NCBI GenBank assembly: GCA_964343195.1
Contig: CAYFIR010000025.1
Span: 1-58,367, forward strand
Direction: 5' to 3'
DNA from: CAYVAP01 sp964343195
GTDB taxonomy: Bacteria > Bacteroidota > Bacteroidia > J057
Length of the DNA stretch: 58,367 nucleotides
Positions within the stretch are counted from its first letter, which is position 1, and each line of letters starts with the position of its first letter. Both the position numbers and the translations under genes were made by a program. This document shows positions 41,481 to 49,328 of the stretch, piece after piece. The notes below the pieces were generated by a model. The model had not been told where the DNA came from. It did no database searches and worked only from the letters and a program-made list of their open reading frames with translations.

Positions 41481-42485
41481 ATGTCTTACCTCGCATCTTC
41501 CAGTCGTTACGATCACATGCCTACCCGTCGCTGCGGACGCAGTGGCCTGATTTTGCCCCGTATTTCACTCGGACTCTGGCACAACTTCGGTGGAGTTGAC
41601 CGCTATGAAGACATCCGGACCATGCTGCATCAGGCGTTTGATGCAGGGATCTTTCACATAGATCTCGCCAACAACTATGGCCCACCTCCCGGTTCGGCCG
41701 AAGAAAACTTTGGGCGGATGATGGCGGCTGATTTTAAGCCCTATCGCGACGAGTTGATCATTTCCACCAAGGCGGGTTACCTGATGTGGCCCGGCCCCTT
41801 TGGCGAATGGGGCTCCCGTAAGTACCTGCTGGCCAGCCTCGATCAGAGCCTGAAACGCATGCAGGTGGATTACGTGGACATATTCTATTCCCATCGTTTT
41901 GACCCCAATACGCCTCTGGAAGAAACCATGGGGGCGCTTCACACCGCTGTGCAACAGGGAAAGGCACTGTATGCGGGAATTTCCAGCTACGGCCCGGACG
42001 AAACCCGGGAGGCTGCCCGCATTCTCAAGGAACTGGGGACCCCCTGTGTCATCCATCAGCCTCGTTACTCCATGCTGGACCGATGGATTGAGGATGGACT
42101 GACCGATGCACTGGACGAGTGCGGAATGGGAAGCATCGTATTTTCTCCGCTGGCTCAAGGGCTGTTGACGAATAAGTATCTGAAGGGAATCCCGGAAGGT
42201 TCGCGTGCCAGCGATGCACACGGCTTTCTTCAAACCGGAGACCTGACCCCCAATCGCCTTGAGGCCATTCGTAAACTAAGTGAGATTGCAAAGGAGAGAG
42301 GACAATCGCTGGCGCAAATGGCGTTGATGTGGGCAGGGCGTTTACCCCAGGTGACTTCGGTGCTGGTAGGAGTACGTACTCCCGAGCAACTTGATAACAA
42401 TCTGGCTGCACTCAAGAATCCGGATTTTACAGAGGAGGAATTGAAACGAATCGATGATGCGCTGGAAGGCGCTGAACAGTTTTAG
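41481..42485 (+). CDS. Aldo/keto reductase, YghZ-like
   Basis: NADPH-dependent oxidoreductase with the (beta/alpha)8 AKR fold, closest in look to the L-glyceraldehyde-3-phosphate reductase group (YghZ). The catalytic Asp and Tyr are in FHIDLANNYGPPPGSAE, Lys in STKAGY, and His in DIFYSHRFDP. The cofactor region SPLAQGLLTNKYLKG is intact. The 334-residue length is normal. An ACGAATTACGAATCAC fragment lies in the gap before it. It appears monocistronic. Confidence 0.93.
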   Translation: MSYLASSSRYDHMPTRRCGRSGLILPRISLGLWHNFGGVDRYEDIRTMLHQAFDAGIFHIDLANNYGPPPGSAEENFGRMMAADFKPYRDELIISTKAGYLMWPGPFGEWGSRKYLLASLDQSLKRMQVDYVDIFYSHRFDPNTPLEETMGALHTAVQQGKALYAGISSYGPDETREAARILKELGTPCVIHQPRYSMLDRWIEDGLTDALDECGMGSIVFSPLAQGLLTNKYLKGIPEGSRASDAHGFLQTGDLTPNRLEAIRKLSEIAKERGQSLAQMALMWAGRLPQVTSVLVGVRTPEQLDNNLAALKNPDFTEEELKRIDDALEGAEQF

Positions 42486-42773
42486 GCCAAAAGCCAGGTT
42501 GTTTGTTCTATTCTGTTCGCCATTGGTCAATTTGTTGATAGGTAGGATTCCCGATCCCGCCACATGGTCATTTGGACCTGCCACTTGCTCATTCCCCATG
42601 GGATTGAATCAGGTGGAGGATTATTTTTGAATTGTAAATTTATGAACCCTGAAATCGAGCGAGACACAACTCTTTTGATTATCGTCTGACCCTTTTTTTC
42701 CTGTCCTTTGATCGCCTTCTCTTCAGGTCGTTTCGGGATATTCGTCCTGGGAGAAGGCTACTTGCTAACCACT

Positions 42774-44702
42774 ATGCACATTCGACGAACACTCATATTG
42801 CTTCTTGGCTGCTACCTGATGGGGAGTTGCTGGGGAAATAGGCTGAGTGCAGCGGATGCAGATACGGTGATCGCTGGCATCGTGCTGGCAAACTGGCCGG
42901 GGCCGGATAGCCCCTACAAGCGGATTGAAATCCTGAATGACAAGGCCATGGACCTTCATGAGACCGAGTTTGAGGCAGCGGATAAACTGGCCCGTCTGGC
43001 TTATGAATGGGCAGCCCATTACCACTATCACGGACAGGTTGCTCAGGCCTACAAGGCATTGGGTTTGGTAGCATACTATTGGTCTGACCCCGCCGAATCA
43101 GAGTGCTACCAGCTCGCTGCCCTTGAGACCTATCGAGAGATCGGTGATAGCTTGGGGATGACGGCTGTTCTGAACAACATTGGCTTACTTTACAATGCTA
43201 CCGGAAAATGCCAGCAGGCTTCGGAGGGATATGTAGAAGGATTGGAGATGTCAAGGGAACTCGGAGATACCGTTCGCCAGTTAATACTGGGGATAAACTA
43301 CATTGAGTCCCTTGGGCTTTGTCGGCAACACCAACTCTCGGTAGAGGAGGCCCTTCGCCTACTTCCGGTTGCCATGGAAGCCGGTTACCTCAACCTCTGC
43401 GGCCATCTTTATGCGAAACTCGGCTTCGCCTACTACATGGTAGAAGAGGATAGTCTGGCCCTGGAGGCATTGTACGAGGGACTCTGGATATCTGACCAAA
43501 CAGAAGACAAACATCTGGAAGGAGGCCTTCTCAATTCCCTGGGCCTGGTCTATCACGAATTGGGAGACTATTCGGCAGCGATTACCTACCTGCAGGAAAG
43601 CATCTGCATTGATGATTCGGTCCCAACCCAAACGACCCGGATGAGCTCTTATGTCAACCTGGGGCAGACGTTGACGGCTATGGGTAGGTATGAAGAAGCG
43701 CAGGAGTATTTTGACCAGGCCCTTGCCCACTATAGAGAAGAGGGCATGGCGACATATCTTCCTGAGACGCACCTGTCTCTGGCAAGGAATTATATGGGAC
43801 TTAGGCAATGGAAGGATGCCGCAGAGCATTTTCAGGAATATTCCCAAACCCTGGACTCAGTAGCAAGTGAGGAGATTCAGGCAGAGGTGCGGGAACTAAA
43901 CCAGCGCTACCAGACTGAAAAAATTGCACACAGGCTTACCCAGGTAGAGCTGGAAATGCGAACCCAGAGAAACCGGCTTATTACCCTCATTGCCCTCATG
44001 ACGGGAGGATTTGTGGTGGTGTTAGGTACTTACCTGCTGGTTTTTTCTGTGATGAAGCGGAAGAAGGCAGAAGCGGAAAAGCGGCAGATAGAACTGGAAT
44101 ACATAGCCCTGCGTGCCCAGATGAATCCGCACTTCATTTTCAATGCCCTTAATTCGATTCAGGGATACTTCTCAGAGCATGACTTTGCCAGTGGCAACGA
44201 ATACCTGGGGGCCTTCGGACAGTTGATGCGCAGTGTGCTGGAACAATCATCCCGGACCCATATTACCCTTCAGGAGGAACTGGAAACCCTGGAAGTATAT
44301 CTTCAGCTTGAGCAGGTACGGCTAAAAAAGCAACTCTCATACTCCATCGGGATAGATCCCGAGCTGGATACCAGCATGTTTACCCTACCGCCACTTGTGT
44401 TGCAGCCCTTCATTGAAAATGCCATTTGGCACGGCATTGCACCTAAAAAAGGAGCGGGGCATATTCTCATCCAGGTAGTTGAAAATGGCGATTTGCTACA
44501 GATCATCATCGAGGACGATGGCATCGGGATCGAGGCGTCTTCTCAAAAGAAAAAGCAGCCCCAGCATGTGTCTAGGGGGATCCAGATAACCGAGGAGCGC
44601 CTGGGCCCTGATGGAAACCTGGAAATCGAAAGTCTCACCGACGCATCAGGCAGTTCGCTTGGTACCCGTGTAACCCTTAGCATTCCCCAGCACTATGATT
44701 AA
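42774..44702 (+). CDS. TPR sensor histidine kinase, LytS/YehU type
   Basis: Membrane sensor with an exported leader (MGSC near residue 16-19), then five or more tetratricopeptide repeats (about 85-370) in the periplasm, one membrane helix (about 403-425), a short coiled coil and the His_kinase domain. The phospho-acceptor His453 is in LRAQMNPHFIFNALNSIQGY. The ATP-binding N-box is IENAIWHG and the G1 box is EDDGIGIE. The frame extends upstream to a TTG at 42708, but ATG 42774 gives the leader. It overlaps the response-regulator gene by 8 bp, so the two form one operon. Confidence 0.92.
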   Translation: MHIRRTLILLLGCYLMGSCWGNRLSAADADTVIAGIVLANWPGPDSPYKRIEILNDKAMDLHETEFEAADKLARLAYEWAAHYHYHGQVAQAYKALGLVAYYWSDPAESECYQLAALETYREIGDSLGMTAVLNNIGLLYNATGKCQQASEGYVEGLEMSRELGDTVRQLILGINYIESLGLCRQHQLSVEEALRLLPVAMEAGYLNLCGHLYAKLGFAYYMVEEDSLALEALYEGLWISDQTEDKHLEGGLLNSLGLVYHELGDYSAAITYLQESICIDDSVPTQTTRMSSYVNLGQTLTAMGRYEEAQEYFDQALAHYREEGMATYLPETHLSLARNYMGLRQWKDAAEHFQEYSQTLDSVASEEIQAEVRELNQRYQTEKIAHRLTQVELEMRTQRNRLITLIALMTGGFVVVLGTYLLVFSVMKRKKAEAEKRQIELEYIALRAQMNPHFIFNALNSIQGYFSEHDFASGNEYLGAFGQLMRSVLEQSSRTHITLQEELETLEVYLQLEQVRLKKQLSYSIGIDPELDTSMFTLPPLVLQPFIENAIWHGIAPKKGAGHILIQVVENGDLLQIIIEDDGIGIEASSQKKKQPQHVSRGIQITEERLGPDGNLEIESLTDASGSSLGTRVTLSIPQHYD

Positions 44703-45444
44703 TACGCTCATCATTGACGACGAAGAGCAGGCCCGAAAGGTCATGCGCAACCTGGTGGAGTCCGAATACGATGACTTGAAAATCGTCGGGGAAGGGGATG
44801 ACATCTCGTCTGGCATCGAGGCCATACGACAACATAGCCCTGACCTGGTCTTTCTCGATATACAGCTGAAAAGTGGTACCGGGTTCGAACTGCTCAGTCG
44901 CCTTGAAAAACCAGATTTTGAGGTGGTGTTTGTGACGGCTTACGACAGCTATGCCCTGACGGCGTTTCAATTTTCGGCGTTTGGCTACCTGCTCAAACCC
45001 GTTCGTCCGAGCGAACTTCGCAAAGTCATGGCCAAGCTAAGGGAGCAGATGCAACTGCGTGAGCAGGCCCGGAATGAGCGAATCAAGATCCTGGTAGAGA
45101 GCTATGAAGACCAGGGGAAAGTACAGAAATTGATCGTTCAGAATATGCAGGGCTTTCAGGTGTTGCCCCTGCATGAGATCCTGTATGTGCAAGCCGAAGG
45201 AAACTATTCCTGGTTTCACCTGACCAATGGCGAGCAGATTCTCGTCAGCAAGACGCTGAAGGATTATGAGCAGTTATTAGCCGACTTCGGATTTTATCGC
45301 ATTCACCAGTCAAACCTCGTCAACTTGCGCTACATCAAGCGTTACCTGAAAGGTGAGGGGGGGAGTGTCGTGATGACAAATGATGATGAACTGACAGTTT
45401 CGCGCCGGAAGAAGGCTGGATTTTTGAAAAAGTTTTTAGGATGA
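44695..45444 (+). CDS. LytTR family response regulator
   Basis: Partner of the preceding kinase. The receiver domain (1-120) has the acidic pair Asp8-Asp9 in IIDDEE, phosphoacceptor Asp55 in LVFLDIQ, Thr/Ala in VFVTAYD and Lys in YLLKPVRPSEL. The LytTR DNA-binding domain (about 145-249) has EILYVQAEGNYSWFHL and FYRIHQSNLVNLRYIK. Targets are unknown; the kelch and T9SS genes follow on the same strand after a repeat. Confidence 0.95.
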   Translation: MINTLIIDDEEQARKVMRNLVESEYDDLKIVGEGDDISSGIEAIRQHSPDLVFLDIQLKSGTGFELLSRLEKPDFEVVFVTAYDSYALTAFQFSAFGYLLKPVRPSELRKVMAKLREQMQLREQARNERIKILVESYEDQGKVQKLIVQNMQGFQVLPLHEILYVQAEGNYSWFHLTNGEQILVSKTLKDYEQLLADFGFYRIHQSNLVNLRYIKRYLKGEGGSVVMTNDDELTVSRRKKAGFLKKFLG

Positions 45445-45454
45445 GAAGAGAGAC

Positions 45455-45607
45455 CGCTGCGCTGTCAGATCGGCTATCGCCTGTCAGAGGTCAGACAAAA
45501 AAGAAGGGACTTTTCGTAACCTTGTTTTGCTGAGGGCAGTACCACTCTGACCTCTGACCTCTGACCTCTGACCTCTGACCTCTGACCTCTGACCTCTGGC
45601 CTCTGAC
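45455..45607 (+). repeat. Heptamer-armed hairpin element, family 1, copy 2
   Basis: Nine tandem CTCTGAC units (45545-45607, the eighth reading CTCTGGC) face the exactly complementary arm GTCAGAGGTCAGA (45482-45494). The core includes GTAACCTT as in copy 1 at 2709-2855. The left flank also matches (CGCTGCGCTGTCAGATCG against CGCTACGCTGTGAGATCG). Confidence 0.88.
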
Positions 45608-45612
45608 TTCCT

Positions 45613-45652
45613 GTTGAACGAAGTGAAATCCCGAGCATCGGGAACTTCTGAC
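45613..45652 (+). repeat. Family 4 repeat, copy 3
   Basis: GTTGAACGAAGTGAAATCCC leads into TCCCGA/TCGGGA (45629-45643), where the 34471-34487 copy has TCCCGC/GCGGGA. The two changes pair. AACTTC follows in both. Confidence 0.7.
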
Positions 45653-45687
45653 TTTTGATACAACGATAACCTCTTTTATCTAAACCG

Positions 45688-47178
45688 ATGTATTCGAACC
45701 CTAAGCTAATGGCAGGCATTCGCCTGTTTACCCAACCCTTATTGCCCTTGCTTTTCCTTGTTCAATCGTTGACCACCACCGCTCAGGGGGTGGCCATCAA
45801 TCAGACTGGTGCATCGCCAGACCCCAGTGCTGTGCTCGATGTAAGTGCCTCCAATCAGGGCTTCTTGATGCCCAGAATGAGCACCCTCGACCGGACCTAC
45901 AACGTCAGCAGCCCCGCCGAAGGACTGATGGTTTATGACAATGACACCCGAAGTCCCTGGATGTTTAGTGGAGGGGCCTGGCAGGAACTTGTTCCGACTC
46001 CGGAAGGGTCTCTCGTCTGGCGGACCAGTCGCAATGATGTAGCCATGCAGCGAGCGGGGTACAGCTTTATGGGAGAGCAGACCCTGAGCAATAATGGAGG
46101 ATTGCGGGATTGGATTCAGCCCGCGCCCTCGACGACCAATGCCCCAGGAGCCCGCACTCAGAGCATAGCCCTTTGGACTGGAACCGAAATGCTGGTATGG
46201 GGAGGATTTGACAATTCGTTCACCCACCAGGATGACGGAGGTCGCTATAACCCAGTCTCAGATACCTGGATGACCATGTCGGGAGCAGGAGCCCCTTCCG
46301 GGATAACAGGGTATAGCTGGGTATCAGGTGGAGGAGAGCTTTTCCTCTGGGGCGGATCTTCTGGATTCTTTAACCCGGTACAGGATGGCTATCGCTATGA
46401 TTGGGTTGCCGACACCTGGTCCAGTATGAGCATGGCAGGGGCACCATCAGCCCGTACGGGGGCCGCTATGGCATGGACAGGCAGCAAGGTATTTGTCTGG
46501 GGGGGAATTACTCCCCAGTTCTTTGGTGGAACCCTGCACCAGGATGGCTTTCTCTATGACCCTGCTACCGATAGTTGGGCGACCATCAGTACAACCAATG
46601 CACCCAGCCCTCGTCAGGTCGCCGATGTCCATTATATCGGAGGCAAAGTGTATGTCTGGGGTGGGCAGGATGAGTTCAATTCTCCAATAAACGATGGGGC
46701 TGTGTACGATGTGGCCACCGACACCTGGTCCCCGATTTCTGCTACCAACTCACCCTCCAGTCCGAGTAATTTCCGGACATCATTGGGGGTTGGTACCCGG
46801 ATTTTCTTCTTTTTTGGAGACGAAGGCTTCCTTTATGACACCGATACAGATACCTGGACACAGATTTCGGATGTAGGTGCTCCACAGGATCGCACTGAAT
46901 ATTCGGCTGTTTGGGATGGTGGAAACGAAGTCATCATCTGGGGAGGGCGTGCCGGAGGCAGCTACTTTAGCAACGGAACAGTCTATCACCTCGATACCGA
47001 CACCTGGGCCAATTTCTCTCTGGCAAACGAACCTATGGCGCGTCGCAATCACGCTGCGGTTTGGACAGGTGCCGATATGCTGATTTTTGGGGGTGCTGAC
47101 GGCAGCAATGTCTATCAGGAGCCGGGGAAACTCGGTGTGCCTACTGACTTTACCTACTACGTTTACCGCAAATTCTAA
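45688..47178 (+). CDS. Kelch-repeat secreted protein
   Basis: Exported protein. The leader ends TTTAQ. An N-terminal module (about 40-105) has VLDVSASNQGFLMPRMSTLD and GLMVYDND, typical of Bacteroidota surface or tail-fibre-like proteins. A kelch propeller follows with about six and a half repeats of the form LVWGG..(20-25 residues)..Y-x5-DTW: MLVWGG, LFLWGG, VFVWGG, VYVWGG, IFFFFG, VIIWGG and MLIFGG. There is no C-terminal sorting domain. It is co-directional with the T9SS gene 4 bp downstream, so both probably share a transcript. Function unknown. Confidence 0.85.
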   Translation: MYSNPKLMAGIRLFTQPLLPLLFLVQSLTTTAQGVAINQTGASPDPSAVLDVSASNQGFLMPRMSTLDRTYNVSSPAEGLMVYDNDTRSPWMFSGGAWQELVPTPEGSLVWRTSRNDVAMQRAGYSFMGEQTLSNNGGLRDWIQPAPSTTNAPGARTQSIALWTGTEMLVWGGFDNSFTHQDDGGRYNPVSDTWMTMSGAGAPSGITGYSWVSGGGELFLWGGSSGFFNPVQDGYRYDWVADTWSSMSMAGAPSARTGAAMAWTGSKVFVWGGITPQFFGGTLHQDGFLYDPATDSWATISTTNAPSPRQVADVHYIGGKVYVWGGQDEFNSPINDGAVYDVATDTWSPISATNSPSSPSNFRTSLGVGTRIFFFFGDEGFLYDTDTDTWTQISDVGAPQDRTEYSAVWDGGNEVIIWGGRAGGSYFSNGTVYHLDTDTWANFSLANEPMARRNHAAVWTGADMLIFGGADGSNVYQEPGKLGVPTDFTYYVYRKF

Positions 47179-47182
47179 TCCC

Positions 47183-48568
47183 ATGCGAAGCTTAATCATA
47201 GCCTTTTTGTTTGCCTGGGGAAATCTTCTGTCGGCACAAACCACTCTCTACATCGCTCCAGGAAGTCAGCTTGTCTCCGATGGGAATGTACAATTTGTGC
47301 TGGAGGAAACAGATTGGAAACAGGATGGATCCTTTGTGCCAGGTCAGAGCCGGGTGGTCTTCCGGAGTGATCAAGCTGTGGAGCAGGTACTGGGAAGTAG
47401 CTCTCCAGCATTCTTCGACATGGAACTGGATTTTGTGTCAGGGGAACTTGAACTATTACAAACCATAGACCTTGGAGGCGCACTCATTTTTACCCAGGGA
47501 GACCTCGACCTGCATGGTGAGTCCATCAACATGGGAGCCCTTGCCAGTCTCCTGCAGGAAGCTGACAATCGGCGGGTATATGACAGTCAGGGGGGTGGGA
47601 CCCTTTCGATTACCGTTTCATTAAATGCTCCCACCCAGAATCCGGGCAACCTCGGACTGACCATCAGCAGCAATGCGAACCTGGGGAGTACAGTCGTCAC
47701 CCGTGGGCATGATGCCCAGACGCTGAATGGCAATGCTGGGATTCAACGCTACTATGATGTTGCGCCAGCGACCAATACAGCGCTCAATGCGACCATTTCC
47801 CTTACCTATTTCGATAATGAACTCAACGGGGTTTCAGAAAGTGATTTTGACCTGTTTCGGAGTACCGACGGAGGGAGTACCTGGATTCCCTTTGCTGCTT
47901 CACAGCACTTTTCTGCTGCGAATCGGGTCGAACTGACGGGAATCAATGAGATGGGGCGATTTAGCACTACGACAACTGGCGCATTCCCTGTTACCTGGCT
48001 AGCCTTTGATGCCCGCTGGAGAAACCAGCAGGCCCGAAGAGTGGCTGCACTTGAGTGGGTAACCGGACAGGAATTTAATAGCGACTATTTTGTGGTTTGG
48101 CGTAAGATTGAGGGGTTCACCTCAGGCTGGGAAGCTCTGGGTCAGGTAGATGCAGCTGGTTTCAGCGATGAAGAGCAGCATTATGAGTTTGTAGATGGGG
48201 ATATCGGAAGGGGAGATGCGATCCTTTATCAATATCGGCTGGAGCAATTTGACCTGGATGGCAGCAGCCAAATGAGTCAGGTTGTGAGCTTGAGAGTAGA
48301 GCAACACCTGGATTATCAGTTTCAGGCCTATCCCAACCCGGCCCGTGACCATGTGAACCTTTTAGCCCAACTACCAGATAAAGATTTTGCTCGTTCTTTA
48401 CACCTGCTATCGGCGCAGGGACAAATGGTCTATGAGAAACAGTTTGATTTCACTGGGAATGTGGATGAGGCTGTTTCGGTCGACCATTTACCTGAAGGGG
48501 TATATTTCCTTGTGCTAAGGACTGCTCAGGAGCAGACCCTGCGACGAAGCATCCTGATTCTCCACTAG
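47183..48568 (+). CDS. Secreted protein with T9SS type A sorting domain
   Basis: Exported by the type IX secretion system. I start at ATG 47183, four bases after the kelch stop, so that MRSLIIAFLFAWGNLLSAQ is the signal peptide; a longer frame from 47087 overlaps the kelch gene. The middle is beta-rich and repetitive with no clear catalytic motif. The C-terminal sorting domain (about 380-461) has AYPNPARDHVNLL and LPEGVYFLVLRT. Likely a surface-attached or released structural protein. Confidence 0.86.
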   Translation: MRSLIIAFLFAWGNLLSAQTTLYIAPGSQLVSDGNVQFVLEETDWKQDGSFVPGQSRVVFRSDQAVEQVLGSSSPAFFDMELDFVSGELELLQTIDLGGALIFTQGDLDLHGESINMGALASLLQEADNRRVYDSQGGGTLSITVSLNAPTQNPGNLGLTISSNANLGSTVVTRGHDAQTLNGNAGIQRYYDVAPATNTALNATISLTYFDNELNGVSESDFDLFRSTDGGSTWIPFAASQHFSAANRVELTGINEMGRFSTTTTGAFPVTWLAFDARWRNQQARRVAALEWVTGQEFNSDYFVVWRKIEGFTSGWEALGQVDAAGFSDEEQHYEFVDGDIGRGDAILYQYRLEQFDLDGSSQMSQVVSLRVEQHLDYQFQAYPNPARDHVNLLAQLPDKDFARSLHLLSAQGQMVYEKQFDFTGNVDEAVSVDHLPEGVYFLVLRTAQEQTLRRSILILH

Positions 48569-49328
48569 GTTTTCGCTAATACCTGGGGGTAATCATACTT
48601 TCATTTCTGGCCAGATGCCTTCACGGGTGTCTGGTTTTGTTTGTTGGAGGGTGAACTCTCTTTTTAGCAAATGGACAGAAAGGAATGGGTATATGGTATA
48701 TGGTATGCGGTATAAGGTAAGGCATCTAGTGCCTGTGGAATCAAGTAATTGAACATTCGTAATTCGCATAAAATATTCACCAGCAACACTTTCAATCACA
48801 AGTCACCGTTGACGAATTACGAATTACGAATTCTTCCCACTAGCCATTAGTTTCGCGGTTCAAAGTTCCCATGTTGCTGACCGTCCGTTTTCAATTGCGC
48901 CTGGCGTCAGAGACGCTTTGACTTGACGTTTCGCTTCAGAGAAGCTCACGAGCGGCACTGCTAAAGCAGTGCTTGAGGCCATAACCATCCCCAGGATGGC
49001 GCTGGTGAGAGCCTGTGCTGAACGAAGTGAAGTACCTAGAGCCGACACCTGATGTCTTCTTGTCTCCGACTTTACCATATTGAGCGCCATTAGAGGCGGC
49101 TTGCCGACGCTCAATTCCGAAATAGTAAAGTTGACCTAGCCCCGCGGAGCCAAGTAGTGGCTACTGGCCTTGAATTGAGTGCATATCTTGGCTAGAGTAA
49201 AGTATGCTTAACATTCAAATAGGCATGATGAAGCTCTCTCAAGCCCTTGTTATAGGTCGAAACTAATGACTAGCCTGTGAAAAGATGATCGGTATGTGGC
49301 TTTGGCCTGAGGGGCATAGCAGTGGTTT
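48569..49328. other. 760-bp gene-free stretch rich in repeats and stems
   Basis: It holds four GGTATAT-like heptamers (48688-48715), a family 2 repeat (48718-48834), and then a segment with many stems. On the minus strand, ACTTTAC pairs with GTAAAGT and, inside it, ATTGAGCG pairs with CGCTCAAT (49066-49134). CACTGC/GCAGTG (48956-48971) and others lie nearby. A minus-strand open frame at 48860-49114 has no domain and I do not call it. Confidence 0.6.
48718..48834 (-). repeat. Family 2 dispersed repeat, copy 2
   Basis: ATTCGTAATTCG (48755-48766) and CGAATTACGAAT (48813-48824) form a perfect 12-bp stem around a 46-base loop containing a 22-base core identical to that at 21325-21346. The right arm is three tandem ACGAATT units (48812-48832). 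The reverse complement aligns with 21320-21399. Confidence 0.85.

Noticed and set aside
45474..45719. Minus-strand open frame with repeated RGQRSEV
   Set aside because: It is the translation of the CTCTGAC heptamer array, which happens to stay open in this frame.
48860..49114. Minus-strand 84-residue open frame
   Set aside because: No recognisable domain; the segment is better explained by nested stems and repeats.
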